Origin: an uncultured Bacteroidales bacterium
GTDB lineage: Bacteria; Bacteroidota; Bacteroidia; Bacteroidales; Bacteroidaceae
DNA length: 64,000 nt
Reading direction: 5' to 3'
Assembly (NCBI GenBank): GCA_902800305.1
Contig: CADCDP010000020.1
Span: 1-64,000 of the forward strand
In this document: positions 45,051 to 54,495 of the stretch, in pieces
Numbering within the stretch: the stretch's first letter is position 1
How the letters are laid out: every line of letters begins with the position of its first letter
Notes under the pieces: generated by a model
What the model saw: only the letters and a program-made list of their open reading frames with translations
Databases searched by the model: none
Told to the model about the DNA's origin: nothing
Position numbers and translations under genes: made by a program

Positions 45051-45323
45051 CTATGCTTCAGCCACAGGTTCTGGCTCAATCACAGATATTGTGCTGCGGT
45101 CTTTGCGACCACGCTTGAATGCCACGATTCCATCTTTCAAAGCATAGAGTGTGTCATCCTTGCCAATACCTACATTCTTACCAGGATAGTGCTGTGTACC
45201 GCGCTGGCGAACGATAATGTTGCCTGCTTTTACAAATTCGCCACCGAAGTGCTTTACACCGAGTCGTTTAGAGTGTGACTCACGGCCGTTCTTTGAACTA
45301 CCTACACCTTTTTTATGTGCCAT
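45051..45323 (-). CDS. rpmA: 50S ribosomal protein L27
   Basis: The 90-residue protein begins [20 protein letters not shown], the L27 signature, without the N-terminal extension that Firmicutes process. [27 protein letters not shown] is the conserved core. The N-terminal tail reaches the peptidyl-transferase centre in the family. It lies 86 nt downstream of rplU in the universal L21-L27 order and ends at a strong terminator. Confidence 0.98.
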   Translation of the reverse strand: MAHKKGVGSSKNGRESHSKRLGVKHFGGEFVKAGNIIVRQRGTQHYPGKNVGIGKDDTLYALKDGIVAFKRGRKDRSTISVIEPEPVAEA

Positions 45324-45409
45324 GTTGTAATACTGTCTTAATTGATTGTGAATAAATGAATTTGGTTAGCCTTGCATTTGTCTTTGACTTAAGAACTTAA
45401 AGAACTTAC

Positions 45410-45727
45410 TTATGCAACAACAGACTTGATGAGTACCTGAGTGAACTGCTCGCGGTGGCCTCTCAGCTTGCGATAGCCCTTGCGACGACGCTTGTGGAAA
45501 ACAAGCACTTTGTCACCCTTGATGAGCGGAACAAGCACTTCCAGCACAACCTTTGCGCCTTCCACGGTGGGAGTTCCCACTGTTACTACACCTTCGTTGT
45601 CAACTAACAACACTTTCTCAATCTCAACAGTTGCACCAGTCTCCACCTCTTTGATGTGGTGAACATAGAGCTTTTTGCCCTCTTCAACTTTGAACTGCTG
45701 ACCCTGAATTTCTGCAATTACGTACAT
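45410..45727 (-). CDS. rplU: 50S ribosomal protein L21
   Basis: The 105-residue protein starts at 45727 ([20 protein letters not shown]), which is the normal L21 N-terminus. The open frame extends 42 codons further upstream through the leader, but that part is not L21-like. [21 protein letters not shown] is the conserved C-terminal RNA-binding segment. The gene has a promoter about 125 nt upstream and a structured leader. It is co-transcribed with rpmA. Confidence 0.97.
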   Translation of the reverse strand: MYVIAEIQGQQFKVEEGKKLYVHHIKEVETGATVEIEKVLLVDNEGVVTVGTPTVEGAKVVLEVLVPLIKGDKVLVFHKRRRKGYRKLRGHREQFTQVLIKSVVA

Positions 45728-45858
45728 TTGTTTTTGAATTGTTTTTAGGGTTCCATCGGGAGGCGGAGCACTATGGGAGAAACCTTCTGGGACATACCTT
45801 TTCAGCATCCTCTGCTCACTTATTCGAGCCTTTCCGACATAAATCGGCTGCAAAGATA
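45728..45858 (-). promoter_or_regulatory. Promoter and structured leader of rplU-rpmA
   Basis: CAAAGATA at 45851-45858 reads TATCTTTG on the minus strand. The roughly 117-nt leader that follows contains hairpins CCGA-TCGG and GCTC-GAGC early on. Ribosomal-protein operons are commonly autoregulated through such leaders; for this one that is inference. Confidence 0.5.
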
Positions 45859-45892
45859 CGGCTTTTATTCCGAATAGCCAAATTATTTGGCA

Positions 45893-48418
45893 TTATTTTT
45901 TCACTTCTACAGCAATCTTGTCGTTCTGTAATTCAGCCAGAATGGTGTCGCCAGCTTTGACTTCTTCTTCCACAATCATCTCGCTGATGCGGTCTTCGAG
46001 GTGTTGCTGGATGGCACGACGGAGCGGACGTGCGCCAAACTGCTTGTCGTAGCCCTTTTCTGCAATGAACTTACGGGCTGCTTCGGTGATTTCGAGGGTC
46101 ATGCCGAGGTCGTCCACACGTTTGTAAAGCCCTCGGAGCTCAATGCTGATGATTTGGAGGATAGCATCGAGTTCAAGTTGGTCGAAGGTGATGATTTCGT
46201 CGATGCGGTTGAGGAACTCGGGCGAGAACTGCTTGTTGAGTGCTTTCTGAATGACGGAACGGCTGACCTCCTTGTCATCCTTGTCTGCCATCGCCGCAAA
46301 TCCCACCCCACGTCCGAACTCCTTCAACTGACGGGTGCCCACGTTGCTAGTCATGATGATAACGGTGTTGCGGAAGTCAATGGTGCGACCTTGTGTGTCC
46401 GTCAACCGACCGTCGTCCATCACTTGCAAGAGCAGGTTGAACACATCGGGATGGGCTTTCTCGATTTCGTCGAGCAGGACAATGGAGTAAGGCTTACGAC
46501 GCACTTTCTCGGTGAGCATTCCGCCTTCCTCGTAACCCACATATCCAGGAGGCGCACCCACGAGACGGCTGACGGTAAACTTTTCCATATATTCGCTCAT
46601 GTCGATGCGGATGAGAGCATCCGTTGAGCCGAACATGTGTTCAGCCAGTTTCTTGGCGAGGAAGGTCTTTCCCACACCTGTAGGCCCCAGGAACATGAAG
46701 GTGCCGATGGGTCGGTTGGGGTCTTTGAGACCAACACGACTGCGTTGGATGGCATTCACCAGTTTATCGACGGCGGCATCCTGTGCAATCACGTTGTCTT
46801 TCAATTCCTGACGCATACCTTTCATGCGGATACCCTCGGCATTGGCCATCTTGCTGACGGGAATGCCTGTCATCATGGAAACGGTTTGAGCCACATCTTC
46901 TCCCGTCACTTTCTGACGCTTGTCTTCCAGCGTGGCTTCCCATGCTTTTTTGATTTGTTCCAGTTCATCGATGACTGCTGTGGCTTGGTCGCGGTACTCG
47001 CCAGCCAAAGCGTAGTTTTCGTCTTTGACAGCCTTGTCCTTCTTTTTGTTGATGGCTGCCAGTTCTTCCTCTTTCTGCTCCAGTTCCTTGGGAACGGTCA
47101 CGTGATGGATTCGCACTCTCGAACCCACCTCGTCGAGCACGTCGATGGCTTTGTCTGGGAAACTGCGGTCGGTGATGTATCGTTCGGCCAATTTCACACA
47201 GGCTGTGAGGGCTTCTTCCGTATAGGAAACGTTATGGTGCTCTTCGTAGCGGTCTTTGATGTTGTGCAGGATGGTGAGCGTCTCTTCGGGGGTGGTTTGT
47301 TCGACAATCACCTTCTGGAAACGGCGTTCGAGGGCACCATCCTTTTCGATGCTCTTGCGGTATTCGTCCAACGTGGTGGCTCCGATACATTGCAATTCGC
47401 CTCTTGCCAAAGCGGGCTTCATCATGTTGGCGGCATCCATCTGACCTGCCTGATTGCCAGCTCCGACGAGGGTGTGAATCTCATCGACAAACACGATGAT
47501 GTCGGGATTGGCACGAAGTTCGTTGATGATGCTGCGCATACGTTCCTCGAACTGTCCGCGATATTTCGTTCCAGCCACCACACTCGACATGTCAAGGCTG
47601 ATGATGCGCTTGTTGAAGAGCACACGAGCCACTTTCCGCTCGTTGATTCGTGTCGCCAAGCCTTCCACAATGGCACTTTTGCCAACTCCTGGCTCGCCTA
47701 TGAGCACGGGGTTGTTCTTCTTGCGACGAGAGAGAATCTGAGCCAATCGCTCTATCTCCACCTCACGTCCCACAACGGGGTCTAGTTTTCCTTCACCAGC
47801 CGCACGAGTGAGGTCAAAACCAAACTTGTCGATGGCAGGAGTGTCGGAATTGCCTTTCTTGGCCGTCTTCGTAGAGGATGACTTGCCCGATTTGCCCGAC
47901 GACGTTCCGCTGGATGGTGGTGGAGCGTCTTCTTCATCCTCGTCCTCCTCGTCATAATCCACATCGTCCTTCGGATTCATTGGCGCTTTCTGTGTGGTTA
48001 ACGAGTCATAAAGTTCCTTATATGTCACATCGCTATCGATGAGCACACGTGCCACCAAGTTGTCGTTCTGCTTCAAGATGGCCAGCAACATGTGTTCAGC
48101 ATCACTCTCCTCACTTTTCATCAATCTTGCTTCCAGTACTGCGAGTCGCATAATGTTCGTGGAGGTTTGATTGAGGGCAATGTCGGTCGAGAGCAGCGTA
48201 TGTCCATCATCGCGGACAGAACGCTCCAGCACTTCCTTTACCGTCGGAATGTTGACGTAGAATTTCTTTCTCAACACCTCTATTGCACGGCTTTCTCCGT
48301 CGCGTATCAACCCCAACATGAGATGTTCGGGACCGATGTAGTCGTTGTTCAATCTTAGGGCTTCTTCCTTGCTATAACCAAGAATGCGTGACACCCTGTC
48401 AGAATATTTGTAATTCAT
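45893..48418 (-). CDS. clpC: ClpC-type ATP-dependent protease ATPase subunit
   Basis: The 841-residue class I Clp unfoldase has an N-terminal double Clp-N repeat ([20 protein letters not shown] onward) and an acidic/Ser-Lys linker near 150-195 ([17 protein letters not shown]). AAA-1 has Walker [10 protein letters not shown] and Walker [11 protein letters not shown] coiled middle domain lies near 415-490 ([17 protein letters not shown]). AAA-2 has [12 protein letters not shown] and [10 protein letters not shown]. The C-terminal small domain follows. Clp ATPases feed unfolded proteins to ClpP. The long charged linker after the N domain is a Bacteroidota feature. No McsA/McsB or CtsR genes lie nearby. 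Confidence 0.96.
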   Translation of the reverse strand: MNYKYSDRVSRILGYSKEEALRLNNDYIGPEHLMLGLIRDGESRAIEVLRKKFYVNIPTVKEVLERSVRDDGHTLLSTDIALNQTSTNIMRLAVLEARLMKSEESDAEHMLLAILKQNDNLVARVLIDSDVTYKELYDSLTTQKAPMNPKDDVDYDEEDEDEEDAPPPSSGTSSGKSGKSSSTKTAKKGNSDTPAIDKFGFDLTRAAGEGKLDPVVGREVEIERLAQILSRRKKNNPVLIGEPGVGKSAIVEGLATRINERKVARVLFNKRIISLDMSSVVAGTKYRGQFEERMRSIINELRANPDIIVFVDEIHTLVGAGNQAGQMDAANMMKPALARGELQCIGATTLDEYRKSIEKDGALERRFQKVIVEQTTPEETLTILHNIKDRYEEHHNVSYTEEALTACVKLAERYITDRSFPDKAIDVLDEVGSRVRIHHVTVPKELEQKEEELAAINKKKDKAVKDENYALAGEYRDQATAVIDELEQIKKAWEATLEDKRQKVTGEDVAQTVSMMTGIPVSKMANAEGIRMKGMRQELKDNVIAQDAAVDKLVNAIQRSRVGLKDPNRPIGTFMFLGPTGVGKTFLAKKLAEHMFGSTDALIRIDMSEYMEKFTVSRLVGAPPGYVGYEEGGMLTEKVRRKPYSIVLLDEIEKAHPDVFNLLLQVMDDGRLTDTQGRTIDFRNTVIIMTSNVGTRQLKEFGRGVGFAAMADKDDKEVSRSVIQKALNKQFSPEFLNRIDEIITFDQLELDAILQIISIELRGLYKRVDDLGMTLEITEAARKFIAEKGYDKQFGARPLRRAIQQHLEDRISEMIVEEEVKAGDTILAELQNDKIAVEVKK

Positions 48419-48510
48419 CTAAAGATAATAAAAGTCGTTAAGCACTATTGTGTACGTGGTGTTATTGGCACCACGAACAAGAGAGAGCAACAAAAAAGAT
48501 GCCTTACTGA

Positions 48511-49809
48511 TTACTTCAGCCATTTTGTCAGTTTTTCAACGATTTCCTGCCTCATGTCGTCGGGCATGTTGTTGATGCGGGCTTTATGACTGCCACGAGG
48601 TTGCACATACACCTTCATGTTCTTCTTTTTCTTGCAATTGAGCCATGTGCATACACCACTGGCACTCCAAGGGTCGATTTCACCATATATAAATATATGT
48701 GTAGGGTCTTCCTCTTTGAGGAACTTTACCGTTCGGTTGTAGAGTGCAGGGTCGAAATCGTAACCACGCAAGCTGTCAGGCAACATGATTTCTTTCAGAT
48801 AACCCTTGGTCGATTTCAGCGATGTCCATTTCTTAATGGGTTTGAGCGAATAGCCATAGTAACCCAATTCGCGACTCGCTTGCACGTCGAATGGCATGTA
48901 CTTGTTGGGGTAGATGAAGTAATCGGGACTTGCCACCTCCATCAAGTTGTTGAACCATGTCTGATTGTCAGCTGTCAATTCAGGAATGGTGCTTACAGGA
49001 GTGCCCCATTGCCATAGGGCAAAGGGGTATTCCAGCACACAATAGTCGTAGATGTCCTCTTCCGATAGGTAGAAATGATAATTGTGTGTGGCGTTATACT
49101 CACGAAACAACTCCAACAATTCGGGCTTGCGCTTCATCAACTCCTGCATAGCTGTCTTGATGGTTTTACGTTCTTCTTTCGTGCCCACTTGCTTCGCCAG
49201 AAACTTCTCATGTCGTCCATCCTCGACAGCGCGGTTCAAGGGAGCCACATAGCTGACACTCACGTCCACATCATCAGGATAGGTGGCACGATAGAACATA
49301 GTGGTTTGCCCACCTTTGCTGATGCCTGTACTTATCCATTTTCCTTTGAAGAGCTGCCCCAACACTTGGCGCACATGATGGTAGTCGGCCAAAGAATTAT
49401 CGACCGTCATATAATCCCAGTTGGTGGGTTGTGGAACACTCTCTGCAAAGTAGCGATACTCGCAGAGCACCACGTTGGCATCGAACAAAGCACTCAGTTC
49501 CTCCTCGTAGTTGGGATTCAAGCCATAGTTGGCGAAGTAACCTTCAGTAACGATGACAGTAGGTCTGTCTAATCCTTTCAACCCCACAATAAGACGTTCT
49601 CCGAAAGTGCCCTTCGATTGAGTCTTCCAATCCACTTGCTGCTCCAGTTTCAGTACATACTTTTCCTTAAACCTCGTGGTTTCCAATGGCTTCACATCAC
49701 TTACACCCTCCAAGGCACTCAGTTGGCGCATGAAGGGGGGAATAGGGGTTTGTGCTGACACCATGAAGGCTGCCAGCACAAATAGGATGGATAGCGTCAG
49801 TTTCTTCAT
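48511..49809 (-). CDS. Secreted S37-type tripeptidyl aminopeptidase
   Basis: The 432-residue protein has a signal peptide (MKKLTLSILFVLAAFMVSAQ) and the S37/PS-10 alpha/beta-hydrolase features: nucleophile elbow STGISKGGQTT (serine near 165), acid in FIYGEIDPWSASG (near 372) and histidine in PRGSHKARI (near 405). ANVVLCEYRYFAESVP and LADYHHVRQ are typical of the family. S37 enzymes release N-terminal tripeptides and are common in peptide-fermenting Bacteroidales, where they act in the periplasm. The gene follows proS on the same strand by 54 nt with no clear promoter of its own. Confidence 0.88.
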   Translation of the reverse strand: MKKLTLSILFVLAAFMVSAQTPIPPFMRQLSALEGVSDVKPLETTRFKEKYVLKLEQQVDWKTQSKGTFGERLIVGLKGLDRPTVIVTEGYFANYGLNPNYEEELSALFDANVVLCEYRYFAESVPQPTNWDYMTVDNSLADYHHVRQVLGQLFKGKWISTGISKGGQTTMFYRATYPDDVDVSVSYVAPLNRAVEDGRHEKFLAKQVGTKEERKTIKTAMQELMKRKPELLELFREYNATHNYHFYLSEEDIYDYCVLEYPFALWQWGTPVSTIPELTADNQTWFNNLMEVASPDYFIYPNKYMPFDVQASRELGYYGYSLKPIKKWTSLKSTKGYLKEIMLPDSLRGYDFDPALYNRTVKFLKEEDPTHIFIYGEIDPWSASGVCTWLNCKKKKNMKVYVQPRGSHKARINNMPDDMRQEIVEKLTKWLK

Positions 49810-49863
49810 TTGCGATTTCGTTTCTGGTTTTCTAGAAATACTAGTTCTTCTAGATTGTCTAGC

Positions 49864-51342
49864 TTAATATGCTCTTGCAATCAGCACACGATGCTTGGCA
49901 GGCTTGCCGCTCACCATGTCCACACCCTCTGTTTGTTCAAACATATAGGGCACACAGCGGATAGTGGCTTGCGTCTCTTCCTTGATGCGTGCTTCCGTCT
50001 CCTCAGTACCATCCCAATGGCAAAGGAAGAAGCCGCCATCCTTGATGCGCTCCTTGAACTCATCGTAGTTGTCGCACTCGTAGATGTGGGCATCACGATA
50101 ATCCACAGCCTTCTTGTAGATGTTGTTCTGAATATCATCCAGCAGGTTCTTGACATACTCCTCGATGCCTTCGATAGCCGCATTTTCCTTCTCCAATGTG
50201 TCGCGGCGCATCACTTCCACCAAGCCCTTCTCCAAGTCGCGTGCTCCCAACACAAGACGAACAGGCACACCCTTCAGCTCGTAGTCGGCAAACTTGAAGC
50301 CAGGACGCTTGTTGTCGGCATTGTCGTACTTCACACTGATGCCCATCGCCTTGAGGTTCTTCACGATAGCCTCAGCCTTCTCGTTGAGCATCGCCATCTG
50401 GTCGCCCTTCCCAATCGGGATGATGACCACCTGAAGCGGAGCCAGCTTCGGAGGCAGAACAAGGCCATTATCGTCGGAGTGAGTCATAATGAGCGCACCC
50501 ATCAGACGAGTCGAAACACCCCACGACGTTGCCCAAGCATATTCCACCTTGTTGTCCTTGTTGAGGAACTGCACGTCGAACGCCTTGCCGAAGTTCTGTC
50601 CGAGGAAGTGGCTCGTTCCGCTCTGCAAAGCCTTTCCGTCCTGCATCATCGCCTCGATGGTGTAGGTGTCGAGGGCACCAGCGAAACGCTCCGTCTCGCT
50701 CTTCACACCCTGAATGACGGGTACTGCCATATATTCTTCTGCAAATTTGGCATACACCTTCAGCATCAGCTTGGCACGTTCTTCAGCCTCTTCACGAGTG
50801 GCGTGAGCCGTGTGCCCCTCCTGCCAAAGGAACTCTGAGGTACGCAGGAAAAGACGTGTGCGCATCTCCCAGCGCATCACGTTACACCATTGGTTGCACA
50901 GGATGGGGAGGTCGCGATAAGACTTTATCCAGTTTTTATAAGTGTTCCAAATGATGGTTTCTGAGGTCGGACGGATAATCAGCTCTTCTTCCAGCTTTGC
51001 AGCAGGGTCAACCACCACACCATCGTGCGCCTCGTTCGTCTTCAGGCGATAATGTGTCACCACAGCGCACTCCTTGGCGAAGCCCTCCACGTGTTCAGCC
51101 TCCTTACTCAGGAAACTCTTCGGAATCAAGAGGGGGAAATAAGCGTTCTGCACCCCTGTCTCTTTGAACATATCGTCCAGCACACGTTGCATCTTCTCCC
51201 AGATAGCATATCCGTAGGGACGAATCACCATACATCCTCTCACATCGGCCTGTTCAGCCAGTTCTGCCTTCACCACCAGCTCGTTGTACCACTTCGAGTA
51301 GTCCACCGAACGCTTCGTGAGGTCTTTCAGTTCTGTTGCCAT
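49864..51342 (-). CDS. proS: Prolyl-tRNA synthetase (archaeal/eukaryote-like type)
   Basis: The 492-residue class II synthetase is of the short type without the bacterial editing insertion. Motif 1 lies near 50 ([14 protein letters not shown]), motif 2 near 150-175 ([34 protein letters not shown]), and motif 3 includes [17 protein letters not shown]. The C-terminal anticodon domain ([12 protein letters not shown]) and the extra zinc-like C-terminal domain end in ARAY, as in this type. It is complete and has its own promoter at 51380. Confidence 0.97.
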   Translation of the reverse strand: MATELKDLTKRSVDYSKWYNELVVKAELAEQADVRGCMVIRPYGYAIWEKMQRVLDDMFKETGVQNAYFPLLIPKSFLSKEAEHVEGFAKECAVVTHYRLKTNEAHDGVVVDPAAKLEEELIIRPTSETIIWNTYKNWIKSYRDLPILCNQWCNVMRWEMRTRLFLRTSEFLWQEGHTAHATREEAEERAKLMLKVYAKFAEEYMAVPVIQGVKSETERFAGALDTYTIEAMMQDGKALQSGTSHFLGQNFGKAFDVQFLNKDNKVEYAWATSWGVSTRLMGALIMTHSDDNGLVLPPKLAPLQVVIIPIGKGDQMAMLNEKAEAIVKNLKAMGISVKYDNADNKRPGFKFADYELKGVPVRLVLGARDLEKGLVEVMRRDTLEKENAAIEGIEEYVKNLLDDIQNNIYKKAVDYRDAHIYECDNYDEFKERIKDGGFFLCHWDGTEETEARIKEETQATIRCVPYMFEQTEGVDMVSGKPAKHRVLIARAY

Positions 51343-51379
51343 ATCTATTGCTTTGTTTGTTGAATTTACTATAAGAGTG

Positions 51380-51387
51380 CAAAATTA
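51380..51387 (-). promoter_or_regulatory. Promoter -7 element for proS
   Basis: CAAAATTA reads TAATTTTG on the minus strand, 38 nt upstream of the proS start. Confidence 0.55.
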
Positions 51388-51394
51388 CAAAAAA

Positions 51395-51422
51395 ATCCCG
51401 AAACAGCATATCTGTTTGGGAT
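51395..51422 (-). terminator. Terminator of the FadL-like gene
   Basis: ATCCCGAAACAG pairs with CTGTTTGGGAT. On the minus strand it continues as TTTTTTTG, separating this transcript from proS. Confidence 0.85.
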
Positions 51423-51455
51423 TTATTGTGAATTTTTCTGGCTTTGTCAGAGTTT

Positions 51456-52934
51456 TCAGAAGCGGAAACCGAGAGTTGCCATGATTTGCGAACGGTTATT
51501 GCTAATTTTTGTAGGCGCGAGGTTTACATCGTCGAAGGCGTAGAAATCACCTTTCTGCATCTGGTATTGGTAGGCGATGTCGAAGTAACCACCTTTGTAA
51601 CGATAGCCGAGACCTGCAGTGAAGCGATTGGTGGGTCCCCAATTGGTGTAATCCGTCTCAGTATAGATGCCATCGTAACCAATCGTGCGGAAAGCATCTT
51701 TCTTGAAGGGTGAAGAAACAAAGTTATAGCCAAGACGGAGTGAGAGTGCTTCTATCGGCTTGAACTCGGCACCCACCTTCACCGTGTGCTGCCCTTTGAG
51801 CGTCTGCTTGGTGATGGCGTTCGTGTTGCGGAAGTAGCTCACGTCGTTACCGTCAATACCGCTGTAGTGGCAGGTGCTGAGGTCTTGGTACTCGTATTCG
51901 GCTCCGATGGCAAAGTTCTGTCCTATCGTATGGCCGACGTTGATACCGAATTTCCAAGGGGTACGGAAATTGTAGTCGTATTCAGAATTGGCACAAGATG
52001 TGACGAATTCGTCGTTCAGATAGAGTGATGCACCATTAGAGTCGGTCATGCGATACCAGATAGGGGTGTGTACTGAGAATCCGAAACGGAAGGGGCTGTC
52101 TTCGATGGGGCGGCAGATGAAGCCCAGCTTCACGTCAAATCCGTCACCTTCAGTCCTATACCAGTTGGTGAAGTCGTAAACATTGCCGTCCACCCCACCT
52201 TCTTGATAGAACGATTCGCGGTCGTATTTTATGTCGTAAACACCAATAGATGCTCCAAAGAAGAACTGGTCATTGAAGTTGAATGAAAGATTGATGTCGG
52301 CTTGCGAATTTGCTCCGTATGTAGCTTTTTCGTAATAGGCATCATGGGCAGGGATGCCGGCATAGCCATATTCGCCCGTTTCGTCGAGAATGCCCGTGTG
52401 TACACCGTCTTTTGATGCGCTCATGTCGGTCAGTGTGCCCCAGTAGTTGTTATTGTAGGAGAGGTTGCAGAGGTCGGCAATTTGGAAAGTTTGGCTGAAC
52501 GTATCGTTAAGGTTCTTCACGTCCGTGAGTTGGTTGGACAGAAAGTTACGCTTCTTCTGGTAGTTGATGCCGAAGTTGACAAACTGTAGCCCTTCGTTGG
52601 TGGGGTTGTCCATGTCAAAGGCGATGAGGATGCCACCTTGGTCAAGCGAGAAACGAGTCCCATCGTGGCTCATGGCTCCTTTGCCATTGAAAAGTTCGCT
52701 GACGCTGACAGCTGCATCACTTTTACGGTACATAGCTGTACCAGCAGGGTTGGTGCTCATCACACTGATGTCGCCACCTAATGCGCCAAGTGCTCCACCC
52801 ATTGCCACAAAACGCGCTGTACCGTTCAAATCGCTGTTGGCCATCGTTTGTGCATCGTAACTATCTTGTGCGTGTGCTACGGCTGTGGCACCCATGAGTG
52901 TGCCCAGCAAGATGTATTTAGAAAAAGCCTTCAT
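51456..52934 (-). CDS. OmpP1/FadL-like outer membrane beta-barrel protein
   Basis: The 492-residue protein has a signal peptide (MKAFSKYILLGTLMGATAVAHA). Its N-terminus, DLNGTARFVAMGGALGALGGD and MSTNPAGTAMYRKSD, is the Bacteroidota form of the FadL/TodX hatch with the NPAG motif. The rest alternates short aromatic beta strands and ends in MATLGFRF, a terminal-Phe barrel signal. FadL proteins import hydrophobic compounds through the outer membrane; the substrate here is unknown. It follows the low-complexity secreted gene on the same strand by 73 nt and ends in a terminator. Confidence 0.85.
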   Translation of the reverse strand: MKAFSKYILLGTLMGATAVAHAQDSYDAQTMANSDLNGTARFVAMGGALGALGGDISVMSTNPAGTAMYRKSDAAVSVSELFNGKGAMSHDGTRFSLDQGGILIAFDMDNPTNEGLQFVNFGINYQKKRNFLSNQLTDVKNLNDTFSQTFQIADLCNLSYNNNYWGTLTDMSASKDGVHTGILDETGEYGYAGIPAHDAYYEKATYGANSQADINLSFNFNDQFFFGASIGVYDIKYDRESFYQEGGVDGNVYDFTNWYRTEGDGFDVKLGFICRPIEDSPFRFGFSVHTPIWYRMTDSNGASLYLNDEFVTSCANSEYDYNFRTPWKFGINVGHTIGQNFAIGAEYEYQDLSTCHYSGIDGNDVSYFRNTNAITKQTLKGQHTVKVGAEFKPIEALSLRLGYNFVSSPFKKDAFRTIGYDGIYTETDYTNWGPTNRFTAGLGYRYKGGYFDIAYQYQMQKGDFYAFDDVNLAPTKISNNRSQIMATLGFRF

Positions 52935-53007
52935 GTTTCTTTATATATTAAATAATGTGTAAAATCGTTGGAAAGTGCGTGAACTGCTTCGAACCTCATC
53001 GTGGGGG

Positions 53008-54222
53008 TTAGCGTCGGCCACCGCCTCCGCCGCCGCCACCTCGGCTACCGCCTCCACCAAAACTACCACCTCCGCCGCCGAAACTGCCACCGCCACGACT
53101 GCCTCCTCCGATGCTGCCTCCGCTATAGGTTGACGAAGAACTGCGAGTGGAATTATTATTATAGGTGGATTGGGAACGATTGGTCGTTGTGGTGGTACGG
53201 CTGCTACTGTTCTGGTTGCTGTAGGAACGTGAAGGTTGATAGGTGTTCCCGTTGCGAGTGACGGTGCTGCGTTGAGCAGCCGATGTGCGTGTGCGGTTAT
53301 AGACGGAAGAACGTGCACCTTCATTGGAAGGAACGGTCGTGCGTCCTGTGCGAGCATTCGTGTAGTCGGTGTAAGAACCGCGTGTGTTGTTGCCACGAAC
53401 ACCTTGCTCCGAGGAACGGCGTCCATTTCCGATAGGATTCTGGGCAGAAATACTCGTGCGTGCAGTATTCAAATTTCCTGTACGCCCTAAAGCACTGGTA
53501 CGTGTACTGGTTGTCGCTCTGCCCAAAGCGTTTGTGCGGATGCGATTATTGGCCGACATGTGACCCCGTGAAGAATTTATTTCGCGCGGCATGTAATTAT
53601 ATCGAGGTGCCACGACATGGTGAACGTGTCCCCAGCTCGGACCCCATCCCCAGTATGTCCATGCGTAGGGATGATGCCATCCCCAGATGCCGCCATACCA
53701 GCAATCCCAAGGTCCCCAACTCCAGCCATAACTCCATCCGTAGTGCCAGTACCAAGGATCCCATGGGTCGTAGAGGTAGTCCCATGCCCCGTAGCCGTAA
53801 TACAAGTCCCAATAATAAGGGCTTGCCAGAGCGTAGATGCGGGGATTGTGGAAACGCACCAAACGACGGGAGAAACGGTAATCCAGTTCAGGGTCGTCCA
53901 AATCGTAAATCGAGCCACCCTCTGAGTAGTAGCCGCTCACTGTGTCGATACGAGCTGCCAGCGAGTCGTCGGCATACTTTCCACCTGCATTCTGGTATTC
54001 CCCGCCATACACATAGCGGCGATTGTATTCGTCATCGCTGCGCGAGTTACTGTGATAATCCACAATCGTGGGAGCCGTCACGGTAGAAGTCCTTGCCCTC
54101 ATGTCGGCAGCTTCCTTCTGAGCTTTCTGCTTCGCCTTCTTCGAAGAGGTGAAGTAAAGGTCATCCTGTGCCATGCAAAGCAACGGGAGTACCACGAGTG
54201 CCATTGTCAAAAGTCGTTTCAT
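53008..54222 (-). CDS. Exported W/Y-rich and Gly/Ser/Arg-rich low-complexity protein
   Basis: The 404-residue protein has a signal peptide (MKRLLTMALVVLPLLCMAQ). A charged N-terminal part is followed by an aromatic patch (about 140-200: YYWDLYYGYGAWDYLYDPWD, GWHHPYAWTYWGWGPSW), then about 150 residues of low-complexity Ser/Thr/Asn/Arg sequence (RTSALGRTGN; SSSRTTTTTNRSQ) and a glycine tail with repeated GGGSFGGGG. No enzyme motif is visible. Such proteins are common in Bacteroides and Prevotella and may be envelope or matrix proteins; the function is not known. It is upstream of the FadL-like gene in what looks like a two-gene transcript. Confidence 0.8.
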   Translation of the reverse strand: MKRLLTMALVVLPLLCMAQDDLYFTSSKKAKQKAQKEAADMRARTSTVTAPTIVDYHSNSRSDDEYNRRYVYGGEYQNAGGKYADDSLAARIDTVSGYYSEGGSIYDLDDPELDYRFSRRLVRFHNPRIYALASPYYWDLYYGYGAWDYLYDPWDPWYWHYGWSYGWSWGPWDCWYGGIWGWHHPYAWTYWGWGPSWGHVHHVVAPRYNYMPREINSSRGHMSANNRIRTNALGRATTSTRTSALGRTGNLNTARTSISAQNPIGNGRRSSEQGVRGNNTRGSYTDYTNARTGRTTVPSNEGARSSVYNRTRTSAAQRSTVTRNGNTYQPSRSYSNQNSSSRTTTTTNRSQSTYNNNSTRSSSSTYSGGSIGGGSRGGGSFGGGGGSFGGGGSRGGGGGGGGRR

Positions 54223-54357
54223 ATTTCTTCTGTTTTTTTGAGTCCTTACTGAATCCTACTTTTTCTCATTTGCAAAGTTCCGAAAAAACTATTTTGCAGC
54301 AAGAGTAGAAATCCCTACATGGCTGGGGAAAATCCCTAAAACCAACCTTGTTTATTG

Positions 54358-54365
54358 CAAAGTTA
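54358..54365 (-). promoter_or_regulatory. Possible promoter of the low-complexity protein gene
   Basis: CAAAGTTA reads TAACTTTG on the minus strand, 136 nt upstream of the start. A weaker copy (GAACTTTG) is nearer at 54273-54280. The 273-nt gap holds no gene. Confidence 0.4.
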
Positions 54366-54495
54366 GACAAAATAATCCAAAAAGGAGGGAGAAATGTAGC
54401 AAAATAGTTCTTTTTTAACTTTCTGGCGTGGTTATATCGGAGGAAATAACTAATTTTACACAAAATTTTTCAAACGTTAGATTACTTTTTTACTT

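Noticed and set aside
52941..53426. 161-codon Ala/Val-rich frame overlapping the low-complexity secreted gene
   Set aside because: It is the same Gly/Ser-repeat DNA read in another frame; the start with a signal peptide belongs to the 53008-54222 gene.
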